A DNA stretch of 64,000 bases, taken from assembly GCF_000982415.1 (NCBI RefSeq), contig NZ_LANI01000004.1:1-64000 (forward strand), given 5' to 3'. A program made the translations under genes and the position numbers. Positions 55,366 to 64,000 of this stretch are shown here, piece after piece (within the stretch, counting starts at the first letter, position 1; each line of letters opens with the position of its first letter). This DNA is from Kiloniella litopenaei. GTDB lineage: Bacteria; Pseudomonadota; Alphaproteobacteria; Kiloniellales; Kiloniellaceae. The notes beneath the pieces are model-generated. The model made no database searches. It saw only the letters and a list, made by a program, of their open reading frames with translations, and was not told the DNA's origin.

Positions 55366-55416
55366 TACTTTGCCCCGTCAGATTTTCTGTCGGCGGTAAG
55401 ATAAACAGGGGTAGAA

Positions 55417-57033
55417 ATGTTAAGCCACGGGTCTGATTATCGCGCGGTTAAAGAGGCTTTTGAGTGGGATATACCGGATAGCTATAATATCGGTGTTGAT
55501 GTCTGTGACAAATGGGCCAAGCGTTCTCCAGATCGTCTGGCGCTCAGTTTTGTTGATATTGATGGCAATGTTTCTGACTATAGTTTCAGCGATCTGAAAG
55601 ACTATTCAAATCGTATGGCAAACCTTTTGTCGTCATCCGGGATCAACCGGGGCGACAGGGTTGCGATTTTACTGCCGCAATCTCTGGAAACCGCATTTTC
55701 GCATATTGCAGCCTATAAAATGGGCTGCGTTGCGGTGCCTCTGTTTATGCTCTTTGGTGTCGAGGCACTGGAATATCGGCTGTCAAATTCGGGTGCACGC
55801 GCAGTTATTACCAATCGGGCGGGTGTCGAGAAAATAAAGGAAATAAAAGATCGTTTGCCCAACCTGAAACACGTTTATTCTGTTGATGGTGTCTCAGCGG
55901 AGGGCGAAGATCTGCACCGGAATTTGCTGTGTCATTCTACAGATTTTACACCCGTGCAGACAAAGCCCGACGATCCAGCTTTGATTATCTATACCTCGGG
56001 AACAACGGGGCAGCCAAAGGGCGCGCTTCACGCGCACCGTGTTCTGCTCGGGCATTTGCCGGGGGTGGAGATGTCACATGATTTCTTTCCCCAACCCGGC
56101 GATAAAATCTGGACCCCCGCAGACTGGGCGTGGATTGGCGGACTTTTGGACGTTTTACTGCCTGCACTTCATCATGGGGTAGCAGTTGTTGCCAGACGTT
56201 TTGAAAAGTTTACCGCCGAGGCGGCGTTTGATTTGATCGCCGAACAGGGGATCAGGAATGCTTTTATTCCGCCAACGGCCCTGAAGATGATGCGGTCCGT
56301 TTCTGACCCCGAAATTCGCTGGGATCTCAATATGCGCTCTATCGCATCAGGAGGAGAGTCTTTGGGGACAGAGCTTCTGGAGTGGGGACAAAAAACATTC
56401 GGGCTGACAATCAATGAATTTTATGGGCAGACCGAATGCAATATGATTGTTTCTTCCTGTGCCAAAATTATGGGTGCAAGACCCGGCGTCATGGGGCGTG
56501 CCGTTCCCGGACATGATCTGGCGATTGTGAGTAGCGAGGGAGAAATCCTTCCACAGGGGATGCTGGGCAATATCGCTGTTAAATCGCCTGATCCCGTGAT
56601 GTTCCTTGAGTACTGGAACAATCCGGAGGCAACAAAGGCCAAGTTTGCGGGGGAGTGGCTTCTGACTGGTGATACAGGCATTCTTGATACGGAAGGCTGG
56701 ATACAGTTTGTTGGTCGGGATGATGATGTGATCACCTCATCAGGCTATCGCATTGGCCCCGGCGAAATTGAAGACTGCCTGATGGGACACCCGGCTGTGC
56801 GCATGGCGGGGGTGGTTGGTAAACCAGACCCTCAAAGAACCGAGATCGTAAAAGCCTTTGTTGTGCTGAATGATAATTTTGTGGGCGATGATGAACTGGC
56901 ATCAGAAATCCAGCTCTTTGTGAAAAAGCAACTCGCCGCCCACGAATACCCGCGCGAAGTCGCTTTTGTCGATGCTCTGCCCATGACCACAACGGGCAAG
57001 ATTATCCGGCGTGAACTCAGAGAGTGGGGATAA
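55417..57033 (+). CDS. acyl-CoA synthetase (AMP-forming), ACSM/acetate-CoA ligase-like
   Basis: 538 residues of the ANL superfamily. P-loop YTSGTTGQPKGALHAHR, A5 FYGQTECN, A7 WLLTGDTGILDTEGW, A8 VGRDDDVITSSGYRIGPGEIE and the A10 Lys in PMTTTGKIIRREL; all catalytic motifs are intact. It has no N-terminal signal. The position as last gene of the valine operon, 51 bp after mmsB, suggests it activates a short branched-chain or propionate-type acid (for example isobutyrate) for entry into the pathway. The exact substrate is not visible from sequence. Confidence 0.87.
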   Translation: MLSHGSDYRAVKEAFEWDIPDSYNIGVDVCDKWAKRSPDRLALSFVDIDGNVSDYSFSDLKDYSNRMANLLSSSGINRGDRVAILLPQSLETAFSHIAAYKMGCVAVPLFMLFGVEALEYRLSNSGARAVITNRAGVEKIKEIKDRLPNLKHVYSVDGVSAEGEDLHRNLLCHSTDFTPVQTKPDDPALIIYTSGTTGQPKGALHAHRVLLGHLPGVEMSHDFFPQPGDKIWTPADWAWIGGLLDVLLPALHHGVAVVARRFEKFTAEAAFDLIAEQGIRNAFIPPTALKMMRSVSDPEIRWDLNMRSIASGGESLGTELLEWGQKTFGLTINEFYGQTECNMIVSSCAKIMGARPGVMGRAVPGHDLAIVSSEGEILPQGMLGNIAVKSPDPVMFLEYWNNPEATKAKFAGEWLLTGDTGILDTEGWIQFVGRDDDVITSSGYRIGPGEIEDCLMGHPAVRMAGVVGKPDPQRTEIVKAFVVLNDNFVGDDELASEIQLFVKKQLAAHEYPREVAFVDALPMTTTGKIIRRELREWG

Positions 57034-57081
57034 AGTCCCGTTGAATTGGGAGTAACCAAAAGATTATCCCCAATTCTGATA

Positions 57082-57639
57082 TCACAACCAAACCTGATCT
57101 TTCAGGTTTCGGGTAATCAGTTTCTGATAGAGGCGATCTCTTGCCTCTGTATTTTCTGGATTGGCCCAATCATAACCAATAAGATCCCAGTCCGCATCCT
57201 TGGGATCCAATCCCAAGGTTTCGATGTAATCCTGTTCCGTGACCAGAAACTGGGTGCCGTAGGTTAACAGGTATCCGTTGGTCTGATCTCTGTGTTCTTT
57301 GGCTTCCGGGTAGAATACGGTCCAGAAATTTGTATAGGGCATACATCTGGGTGGGCAGAGAAGTTTGCCATAATCCAGCTCTGTTCGTTCATTCGTTGGG
57401 GCGGGTACAGAGTCCATCTGAATAATTTGAGATAGGTGTGACCAGCCCTTAAAGCCAAGGGCTTTTGCGATTTGAGACAAACAATGTTTGCGTTTTACTG
57501 TCTCGATTATCTCGAGGTCAGACAGGTTTTTGAAATCCGGGTTCTTTTTAATGAAAGCAAGGCTCGCCTGTTTCCCCGTCGTGATATTGCGGTGAAGAAT
57601 GCGCGCGTTATGTTTTAGCTTATGGATAATATCAGCCAT
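57082..57639 (-). CDS. hypothetical protein
   Basis: 185 residues, cytoplasmic, no recognised family. Residues ~1-60 form charged helices with a segment CLSQIAKALGFKGWSHLSQ that resembles a short helix-turn-helix-like repeat. The remainder has many aromatic residues and a Cys pair (LLCPPRCMP). The last part, AREWANPENTEARDRLYQKL-like in character, is helical. It is convergent with the valine operon (48 bp from its end). Function unknown; homologues appear as hypothetical proteins in other alphaproteobacteria as far as I can judge. Confidence 0.65.
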   Translation of the reverse strand: MADIIHKLKHNARILHRNITTGKQASLAFIKKNPDFKNLSDLEIIETVKRKHCLSQIAKALGFKGWSHLSQIIQMDSVPAPTNERTELDYGKLLCPPRCMPYTNFWTVFYPEAKEHRDQTNGYLLTYGTQFLVTEQDYIETLGLDPKDADWDLIGYDWANPENTEARDRLYQKLITRNLKDQVWL

Positions 57640-57829
57640 AGAGTTTCTCCTTGTACCGGATCTATCCGCTCCTCGCGATCCAGAGAATTCTTTGGGTGAT
57701 TACTCATCGTATACTGCGATAATAACAGGGTGTTGTGACTTTTGGCGGTGAGGCACCCCTGTGTACCTTGCGCCGGACACTAGAATAAAAATAACCGCAT
57801 GGCAATAGGGGAAACACGCCTCACTTGGC

Positions 57830-58318
57830 TCAGGAGTCTTTGGTTTCAACCAAATCAAGGGGGAGGCCCGTGGTATACTTAACCTGTGAGACGGCAAATC
57901 TGGAATGTACTTCGGCAATGTTCGGGATCTGTAAAAGATGGTCCCGAAGGAAGCGTTCGTATGCCCGCATATCAGTTGTCACGACCCTTAGAATATAGTC
58001 CATACCACCGCTGACAGTATAGCATTCGGTAATTTCATCAAAACGGCTGACTCGGCGTTCGAAATCTTCCAGACCGTGCTGTGCCTGTGCAGAGATCTTG
58101 ACCGTGGTAAAGACGACGATTTCCAGCCCGAGGCTATCAGAATCAATAATGGCAACACGGCGTTTTATAATTCCCTTTTCTTCCAGGCGCTTTATCCGGC
58201 GCCAGCAAGGCGCGGGGGAGAGGCCGACTTTGTCTGCGAGTTCGGCATTACTGATATCAGAATCACTCTGAAGTATTTTAAGGATTTTTTTATCTGTATT
58301 ATCGATCTTGGGCAGCAT
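57830..58318 (-). CDS. Lrp/AsnC-family transcriptional regulator
   Basis: 162 residues. N-terminal helix-turn-helix (ILKILQSDSDISNAELADKV, SPAPCWRRIKRLEEKGIIKR) and the C-terminal amino-acid-binding RAM domain (~65-155, ECYTVSGGMDYILRVVTTDM). It is divergent from the leucine-dehydrogenase-type gene (58738), with 419 bp between. Such Lrp proteins often regulate the adjacent amino-acid dehydrogenase in response to the amino acid. This target is inferred from position. Confidence 0.9.
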   Translation of the reverse strand: MLPKIDNTDKKILKILQSDSDISNAELADKVGLSPAPCWRRIKRLEEKGIIKRRVAIIDSDSLGLEIVVFTTVKISAQAQHGLEDFERRVSRFDEITECYTVSGGMDYILRVVTTDMRAYERFLRDHLLQIPNIAEVHSRFAVSQVKYTTGLPLDLVETKDS

Positions 58319-58737
58319 AAATATTTCTCATATTTTTTAAATAGCGAAATGAGATTGCCATTTTAGCGAATTAATCGAGATAAAAGAAAGAACATTTCTT
58401 TCCACTTGGCGCAAAATAATAGAAAGCCAAAAAGACACTAATAATTGGCAGAAATAAACAGAGCTTGAGAAACATGCGTCAGCATATGTTTGAGTATGTT
58501 TTCTGGGAGAGAGCTGCACATTGGTTTGTGCTTATGGTCACTATTGATCTGACTAACTGAATTTCAGGTGGTGATTGGCACTGATTAATGACCGGGTAAT
58601 CAGATAAACAATTTCATGGTTTTATCCGGTATTTGTGAACGATTGCCTCACATGCATTTATCGCCCCGTACTGCTTGAGCTTATAGATTTAAAGGCGTCA
58701 CCAGACAAACTGGTTAAGACGAACTGGGGAATAGATT
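58319..58737. other. divergent intergenic region lrp - ldh
   Basis: About 420 bp, AT-rich near the lrp start. No plausible gene on either strand and no RNA gene recognised. It should hold both promoters and Lrp-type sites, but I could not mark a convincing one. Confidence 0.4.
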
Positions 58738-59859
58738 ATGTCTGATACATCGAACATGGATGTCTTTAATCACGAGGCCTTTTCCGGCCATGAGCAGGTG
58801 GTATTCTGTCAGGATGAAACCACAGGTCTCAAGGCTATTATTGCAATCCATTCGACAGCACTTGGTCCTGCTGCTGGTGGATGCCGGATGTGGCATTATC
58901 GGGATAATAGCTCTGCTTTGAACGATGCTCTCAGGCTTTCAAAAGGCATGAGCTACAAAAACGCCATGGCCGGATTAAGTCTGGGCGGGGGAAAAGCCGT
59001 TATTATCGGGGATGCCAAGACCGATAAATCCGAAGAGCTTTTCCGTTCCTTTGGACGTTTTGTAAATGGACTTGGTGGTCAATACATTACCGCAGAAGAC
59101 GTTGGAATATCTGTTTCAGACATGGAAGTTGTCTCCCAGGAAACCCCTCATGTGGCGGGGTTAAATTCTGGACTTGCCGCGAGTGGTGATCCTTCTCCCT
59201 TCACCGCTCGCGGTACTTTTAACGGTATCAGAGCTGCGGTCAAACACCAACTGGGTAAAGACAGCGTTGCTGGTTTAACTGTTGCTGTGCAGGGACTTGG
59301 CCATGTCGGATGGCATTTGTGTAAAGAGCTACATGCAGCCGGAGCCAGGCTAATCGTTGCGGATATCAACGAAGATGCTGTTCGACATGCGGTGAAAGAA
59401 TTCGGGGCCAAAGCAGTGTCCTGTGATGAAATACTCTTTGCTGAGGCTGATGTGGTTGCCCCCTGTGCGTTGGGTGCAGTTTTGAATGAAACATCTATCC
59501 CTAAACTGAAAACGACGATTATTGCTGGTGCTGCGAACAATCAACTTGAAAAAGATACGGATGGTATGTTGCTACGGGATCATAAGATCCTCTACGCGCC
59601 GGATTACGTGATTAATGCTGGTGGCATCATTAATGTGGCGGCAGAAATTGACGGAAAGTATGATCGAAAATGGGTCGATCAAAAAGTCGCCGCTATCTAT
59701 GACGTCTTGTTGGACATTTTCAAACGTGCGGATCGGGAGCAGGATGCAACAAGCACGATCTCTGATCTTATTGCCCAAGAGAAGATTGCACAGGCGTTAC
59801 AGGCTGACCGGTCGGGAAAGACTGAAAGCTCGGGTGCCAAAAAAGATATTGTTGCCTGA
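58738..59859 (+). CDS. ldh: Leu/Phe/Val dehydrogenase (leucine dehydrogenase-like)
   Basis: 373 residues. Catalytic region GMSYKNAMAGLSLGGGKAVI with the conserved lysines and Gly-rich loop of leucine dehydrogenase, TAEDVGISVSDMEVV, and the NAD Rossmann motif VQGLGHVGWHLCKEL. It reversibly deaminates branched-chain amino acids to 2-oxo acids, the step feeding the liu and mms pathways encoded nearby. The start ATG follows GGGGAA. A strong terminator follows. Phe or Glu specificity cannot be excluded from sequence. Confidence 0.92.
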   Translation: MSDTSNMDVFNHEAFSGHEQVVFCQDETTGLKAIIAIHSTALGPAAGGCRMWHYRDNSSALNDALRLSKGMSYKNAMAGLSLGGGKAVIIGDAKTDKSEELFRSFGRFVNGLGGQYITAEDVGISVSDMEVVSQETPHVAGLNSGLAASGDPSPFTARGTFNGIRAAVKHQLGKDSVAGLTVAVQGLGHVGWHLCKELHAAGARLIVADINEDAVRHAVKEFGAKAVSCDEILFAEADVVAPCALGAVLNETSIPKLKTTIIAGAANNQLEKDTDGMLLRDHKILYAPDYVINAGGIINVAAEIDGKYDRKWVDQKVAAIYDVLLDIFKRADREQDATSTISDLIAQEKIAQALQADRSGKTESSGAKKDIVA

Positions 59860-59896
59860 GCAAGAAAGTTAAAAACCAAACTTTGATTATTATGCT

Positions 59897-59932
59897 ATCA
59901 GCCCCGGATCTTTGGTTTGATCCGGGGCTGAT
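59897..59932. terminator. bidirectional terminator
   Basis: ATCAGCCCCGGATC (59897-59910) and GATCCGGGGCTGAT (59919-59932) form a perfect 14-bp stem with an 8-base loop between the converging dehydrogenase and SoeC-like genes; A/T-rich runs flank it. Confidence 0.9.
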
Positions 59933-59937
59933 GTATT

Positions 59938-60891
59938 TTAAATTTTTTCTGCGCCGTAATAGAGACTTACAGTATGTTTGGCCTCTGCAAAAAACAGCCA
60001 CCTTTCAGTGATAATGCCCAATGCGCCAGACAGAATTGAAAGTATGATGGCAAGGTTGCTCAGCATGTCATTTGAGATCATACCTGAGAGTGAAATCAGA
60101 AAAATCGGGAGAATAAAGCCAAAGATAAAGGTGATATTTCTCAACTTTTGTCTATGCTTTCTAGCAATTTTAAATCCCATTTCTTTCATCAGGTAATTTG
60201 CCTCGGTATGGGCGGCTTCCAACAGGCGAACTTTACCCATTGATCCAAGCCCTGTTGCACTTTCAACAGTGCTTTGACCTGCATTTTCATTGATGTGCTG
60301 CCAGTAATAAAACTTGTGTACTACGGCGATAATAATCAAAGCGATGGTGATCATATCAAAGATCTGATCATTTTTGCCCTGTAAATGTAAAATAGCATTT
60401 AAGAGTAAAGCACCTGTCGAAAGAGACAGCACCAGATAGCCAGCGGGTACAAACTTGTTATGCCATGCAGCAACAGGTTTCAGGCATGCGTAAATCATTG
60501 ATGTGCAGTAAACGGTGGCACTACACAGCAATAAAGCAGCGATCCCGATAAGTGGCAGAAGGGCAAATTCATTATTTGAGAAAAATGCCCACCAGAGACC
60601 ATAGATACCTGTGGGCAGAAAAGTCACGATTGCCAAAATACCTTCGCGACTTAACCAGGATGATCGCCATTGTGTCAGGGCGCGCCACGCTCGTTCTGGA
60701 CGCCCGAGGTGAAATGTTGAAGACAGAAGTCCCATAATGATCAATATGAAGGCTGTACCAAATCCGCTGAGCGCCAATGTTGGGTCAGTTGGAATGATCC
60801 CAAGCATATGCCCAAGAATAAGAAGAAAAAGAAGTCCGTAACCTGCGCCTGAAGCGGTGGTAAAAAGAATGACTGACTTTGCCGGATGCAT
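59938..60891 (-). CDS. soeC: membrane anchor subunit, DmsC family (SoeC-like)
   Basis: 317 residues, about eight transmembrane helices, DmsC family (SVILFTTASGAGYGLLFLLI, STFHLGRPERAWRALTQWRS). It would anchor the catalytic and iron-sulfur subunits to the inner membrane and exchange electrons with the quinone pool. It is the last gene of the operon, 18 bp after soeB. The Soe name rests on the catalytic subunit; DMSO reductase-type anchors look similar. Confidence 0.8.
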   Translation of the reverse strand: MHPAKSVILFTTASGAGYGLLFLLILGHMLGIIPTDPTLALSGFGTAFILIIMGLLSSTFHLGRPERAWRALTQWRSSWLSREGILAIVTFLPTGIYGLWWAFFSNNEFALLPLIGIAALLLCSATVYCTSMIYACLKPVAAWHNKFVPAGYLVLSLSTGALLLNAILHLQGKNDQIFDMITIALIIIAVVHKFYYWQHINENAGQSTVESATGLGSMGKVRLLEAAHTEANYLMKEMGFKIARKHRQKLRNITFIFGFILPIFLISLSGMISNDMLSNLAIILSILSGALGIITERWLFFAEAKHTVSLYYGAEKI

Positions 60892-60909
60892 TTAAAAACT
60901 CCTTTCTTT

Positions 60910-61659
60910 CTACAGCGATAGGACTTTGTCAGCCCATCGCGCTAACAGGCCAGCTTTTTCAGTTTCAACAGGGGAGAGGCTAACGGGTTTATCCGAAACA
61001 GCATTCTCATTTTGTTTGGGGCGTGGTGGCAAGTATTTATTGGTTGGTTTGTAGTCAAGCTCTGCCATCAAATCAAACCCCTCACGTTCTACCACAAGCT
61101 TGCTGACATCAGAATTTGGATCCCCCAGATCGCCAAAGGATCTTGCGCCCGCCGGACAGGTCGCAACACAGGCGGGCACTCTGGAGGCTTCGGGAAGATT
61201 TTCGTTATAAATGCGATCTACACAGAGCGTACATTTTTTCATAATGCCTGCGTCTTCGTCGTATTCTCTGGCACCATAGGCACAGGCCCATGAACATAGT
61301 TTACAACCAATGCATTTATCGGCATCAACCAGAACGATGCCATCTTCTTCGCGTTTATAGGATGCGCCTGTCGGACAAACGGTAACGCAAGGGGCATCAT
61401 CGCAATGAAGACAGCTCTTGGGGAAGTGAACAGTTCGGCTGTCGTTATCGTCATCAACGACTTCGAAGCTGTGAATACGGTTAAACCAGACCCCGTTGGG
61501 ATCGGCACCATAGGGATCCATATCTGTCAGGGGAGCAGAATGACCGCCGGTATTCCATTCTTTACAATTTACAGCACAGGCATGACAGCCGACACAGATA
61601 TCAAGATCAATGACCAGGCCGAGCTTTTTTTGTGCACCATTTTGAGGAAGACAGGTCAT
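60910..61659 (-). CDS. soeB: 4Fe-4S ferredoxin subunit of molybdoenzyme (SoeB-like)
   Basis: 249 residues with four Cys clusters for four [4Fe-4S] centres: CVGCHACAVNC, CLHCDDAPCVTVC, CIGCKLCSWAC and CTLC...CVATC. The architecture is that of DmsB/NrfC-type electron-transfer subunits. No twin-arginine signal is present, which agrees with SoeB proteins acting on the cytoplasmic side. Its start overlaps the end of the catalytic gene by four bases, and soeC follows. The C-terminal tail (~205-249) is low-complexity. Confidence 0.9.
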   Translation of the reverse strand: MTCLPQNGAQKKLGLVIDLDICVGCHACAVNCKEWNTGGHSAPLTDMDPYGADPNGVWFNRIHSFEVVDDDNDSRTVHFPKSCLHCDDAPCVTVCPTGASYKREEDGIVLVDADKCIGCKLCSWACAYGAREYDEDAGIMKKCTLCVDRIYNENLPEASRVPACVATCPAGARSFGDLGDPNSDVSKLVVEREGFDLMAELDYKPTNKYLPPRPKQNENAVSDKPVSLSPVETEKAGLLARWADKVLSL

Positions 61660-64000
61660 GGTTTTTCTCCTGCCAGCGTATCATCTGCTATCGGTGCTTC
61701 TTGCCTTGTGGATGTTGTACTTTGTGATCTTGCTTTGTTTTCGCCAAAGTCAGCACCATAACGCAAAACGGCGATTTGTTCGAGTGCATTGGGCAGAGGG
61801 GCAAAAGCTTCATACATCGGTTCTGTGGCACCTTCTTCCAGTGCGTCGCACTTTTCAATACGGACTCTGAGGTCATACCATGCTGCCTGACCTGTTACAG
61901 GATCAGAATTGGAATATCGATAGCCGTCCTTTCTGGGCGGAAGCAGTTCCGAGATAATGTGGTTGAGCAGGAAGCCGCGGTTGGATTCCGGTGCTTTATC
62001 ATCCAGCCCCCAGGCACCTTTGCGTTTGCCGATCGCATTCCACGTCCAGATGGTGTGGGGATTGACGCCGCTCATCAGTTTGACCTGGGTTTTGACGCGC
62101 CCATGAGGTGATATAACCCAAATCCAGTCCTCATTGACGATACAATGTTGCCGGGCCGTTTCTTCGTTGATGAACAGACGGTTTTGGGCCGTGATCTGTC
62201 TTAACCAGGCGTTTTGTGATCCCCAGCTGTGATACATGTGCATTGGTCGCTGGGTCACAGCGTGCAAAGGATATTCTTTGCCGTCCACGGCCTTTTCTTC
62301 CAAAGGCATGTACCAGATTGGGAGAGGATCAAAGGTTTCGTCTATTCGGCTGCGCAGATCATCAGGCGGTTGAATATCACCGTGTCCCTGAGCAGCAAGG
62401 CGAAACTTTTGCATGTGTTCGGAATAGATGTGCATCACAATACGCTCTGCATTGGGGATCCATCCCATCTCATGAGATCGATCAAGATAAGAGCGGTTGG
62501 CAAATTTATAATAGGACTGTTCCGGGGTGAACTCATCAGACCAGAAGCATCCATTTTCAATGTACTTCTGCAACTGATCGGGGTTCGGATCTCCTTTGCC
62601 GTGGCTGTTGCCGTCTTTTCCACGCCACCCCGCGAGTGGTCCAACGCCCGGTGTTCGTTCGTGATTTGTGATGTAATCAGAATACCCCCCGGGGTACATG
62701 GCACTGCCATCTTCCTTGGACATGCCGGGTAAGCCAAGGCGCGCACCGAGATCCAACAGAACATCCTGAAACGGACGCACGTCTCTGTCTGGTTTTATAA
62801 CGGGTTGCCTGATGGAATCAGCGGGGCCATGCGCGCTGCAGATGGGACGATCAAGTAGGGAAATAGCATCCCAGCGTTCAAGATAGGTTGTATCGGGCAG
62901 TATCAGGTCAGCGTAAGGCACCATTTCAGAATGATAGGCATCTGAATAAATGATTTTAGGGATCTTGTAACTGCCGTCTTCATTTTTGTCTGTGAGATAT
63001 TTTATCGTGCCGGGCACATTCATCGAGCTGTTCCAGCTCATATTCGCCATATACATGAAAAGCAAATCCACAGGATAGGGATCGCCTTTCCAGGCATTGT
63101 GAATGACCATATGCATCAAGCCGTGGGATGCGAGTGGATATTCCCAGCTATAGGCTTTGTCGATGCGTTTGGGGGTGCCGTCGGGTTCAACCAGCAAATC
63201 TGCCGGACCTGTCGGGAAACCAAGCGGCATCCCGGGTAACGGAGTGTTGGCGATGGAATCATGTCCCGCAGGCTTGGGACCCGGAGGGCAGGGGCGTGGA
63301 AAAGGTGGCTTGTGTCTGAAACCACCGGGGACATCAATAGAGCCCAAAAGCATTTGTAAAACATGGATCGCCCGACAGGTATGAAAACCATTTGAATGGG
63401 CTGAAATTCCGCGCATGGCATGCATGGAAATCGGTCGTCCGATCATTTTATCCTGTTTACGTCCGGCCCAATCTGTCCAGGATACATCAAGCTCAATTGT
63501 TTCTTCGAAGGCTACGTGGGCGATTTCTGCAGCGATACGGCGAATATTTGCTGCGCTGTAACCGATTTGTTCTGCAACGGCTTCTGGTGCGTATTGTGGA
63601 TCGAGATAACGATCAGCCATCAAGTGAAAGGCCGGAACAGCTTTACGGCCATCCGGAAGGGTATACTCACCAGCTAAGGCTTGTTTGGCCTCGACATTTG
63701 TTGACGAGACGAGCTTTTTTGTCTCTGCATCATAACAGAGCGGATTTCCCTCGGCGTCTCGGGCAAAAAGACCATCATCGGCAGCACCGGGATCCTGGAT
63801 GACAAGCCAGGGGGCATTTGTATAGTGGGTTATGTAGGTCCAGTCGATTTTTTCAGCTTTGAGAAGCTCATGTATGAGGGCAAAGACAAAGAGACCATCT
63901 GTCCCGGGCCGGATGCCAATCCATTCATCGGCAATGCCGGAATAACCCGTGCGAACCGGATTTACAGAAACGAACTTGGTGCCTTTTCGGGTTTTTAGCT
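61656..64000 (-). CDS. soeA: molybdopterin oxidoreductase catalytic subunit (SoeA-like), partial
   Basis: The minus-strand frame is open from 61656 to the right edge, so at least 781 residues of the C-terminal part are present and the N-terminus lies beyond the window. Residues visible include the molybdopterin family segments MSWNSSMNVPGTIKYLTDKN, YADLILPDTTYLERWDAISL, HAVTQRPMHMYHSWGSQNAW (guanine dinucleotide binding region) and SNSDPVTGQAAWYDLRVRI. I associate these strongly with SoeA sulfite dehydrogenase-type proteins, which oxidise sulfite to sulfate in the cytoplasm. DMSO, thiosulfate or tetrathionate reductase are alternatives. It heads soeB and soeC in an operon. Confidence 0.8.
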   Translation of the reverse strand, partial: LKTRKGTKFVSVNPVRTGYSGIADEWIGIRPGTDGLFVFALIHELLKAEKIDWTYITHYTNAPWLVIQDPGAADDGLFARDAEGNPLCYDAETKKLVSSTNVEAKQALAGEYTLPDGRKAVPAFHLMADRYLDPQYAPEAVAEQIGYSAANIRRIAAEIAHVAFEETIELDVSWTDWAGRKQDKMIGRPISMHAMRGISAHSNGFHTCRAIHVLQMLLGSIDVPGGFRHKPPFPRPCPPGPKPAGHDSIANTPLPGMPLGFPTGPADLLVEPDGTPKRIDKAYSWEYPLASHGLMHMVIHNAWKGDPYPVDLLFMYMANMSWNSSMNVPGTIKYLTDKNEDGSYKIPKIIYSDAYHSEMVPYADLILPDTTYLERWDAISLLDRPICSAHGPADSIRQPVIKPDRDVRPFQDVLLDLGARLGLPGMSKEDGSAMYPGGYSDYITNHERTPGVGPLAGWRGKDGNSHGKGDPNPDQLQKYIENGCFWSDEFTPEQSYYKFANRSYLDRSHEMGWIPNAERIVMHIYSEHMQKFRLAAQGHGDIQPPDDLRSRIDETFDPLPIWYMPLEEKAVDGKEYPLHAVTQRPMHMYHSWGSQNAWLRQITAQNRLFINEETARQHCIVNEDWIWVISPHGRVKTQVKLMSGVNPHTIWTWNAIGKRKGAWGLDDKAPESNRGFLLNHIISELLPPRKDGYRYSNSDPVTGQAAWYDLRVRIEKCDALEEGATEPMYEAFAPLPNALEQIAVLRYGADFGENKARSQSTTSTRQEAPIADDTLAGEKP

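Noticed and set aside
57700-57918. 72-residue minus-strand frame between the hypothetical and Lrp genes
   Set aside because: It overlaps the 3' end of the lrp gene in another frame, has no ribosome-binding site and low-complexity content.
58337-58519. 60-residue minus-strand frame in the lrp-ldh intergenic region
   Set aside because: No Shine-Dalgarno, AT-driven composition and location inside a presumed divergent promoter region.
1-64000. CRISPR arrays, rRNA, tRNA genes or prophage
   Set aside because: No regularly spaced repeats, no rRNA or tRNA signatures and no phage structural or integrase genes were found on reading both strands; the only mobile DNA is the IS3 remnant.

Overview
The window reads as chromosomal DNA of an alphaproteobacterium with moderate GC content. 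I infer a Rhodospirillales/Kiloniellales-like marine heterotroph from gene content: full leucine (liu) and valine (mms) catabolic operons, liv-type ABC transport, SoeABC-like molybdoenzyme genes, DUF1127-like small protein. No rRNA, tRNA, CRISPR array or intact mobile element was seen, so the taxonomy is an inference.

Region 1 (1-4560) is a rearranged accessory patch. Two near-identical RHS core ends (1-240 and 2833-3072) carry different C-terminal tips, each followed by a small putative immunity gene. Each unit is followed on the opposite strand by a broken copy of the type II secretion minor pseudopilin gene gspK. One gspK copy is split by a 319-bp IS3-family remnant; the other has lost its start and an internal block. 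A relic of the second accessory gene also sits before the second gspK copy. The repeating unit is therefore RHS tip - immunity - accessory gene - gspK 3' end, repeated and decayed.

Region 2 (4569-12500) covers sulfur and amino-acid supply: serine acetyltransferase CysE, a LysR/MFS divergent pair, a GNAT acetyltransferase, a cystine-type ABC importer (ATPase, permease, binding protein) and threonine synthase.

Region 3 (12589-22740) is mixed: an arsenic operon (arsR-acr3-arsC) with a dyad operator over the arsR start, two GNATs, a small lipoprotein, tRNA uridine hydroxylase TrhO, a flavin amine oxidase, an SDR, a secreted alpha/beta hydrolase divergent from a membrane-anchored AraC regulator, and a 54-residue DUF1127-like protein.

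Region 4 (23171-32093) is a MerR regulator followed by livG - acyl-CoA synthetase - livH - livM - livK - livF - PaaK-like ligase, probably an import-and-CoA-activation operon for an organic acid. Its regulator is a paralogue of LiuR and has a LiuR-type operator.

Region 5 (32099-44166) holds a hybrid histidine kinase and, on the minus strand, the leucine degradation operon liuR - thioesterase - liuA - liuB - liuC - liuD - liuE - SDR - thiolase, which would convert isovaleryl-CoA to acetyl-CoA and acetoacetate.

Region 6 (44358-59935) holds a GNAT, a secreted two-part beta-propeller/phytase-like protein, a chemotaxis receptor, and the valine block: LysR divergent from mmsA - isobutyryl-CoA dehydrogenase - 3-hydroxyisobutyryl-CoA hydrolase - mmsB - acyl-CoA synthetase. 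An Lrp regulator divergent from a leucine-dehydrogenase-type enzyme follows. The branched-chain 2-oxoacid dehydrogenase that would link deamination to these operons is not in the window.

Region 7 (59938-64000) is a molybdoenzyme operon (catalytic, 4x[4Fe-4S] and membrane-anchor subunits) resembling sulfite dehydrogenase SoeABC. The catalytic gene runs off the right edge.
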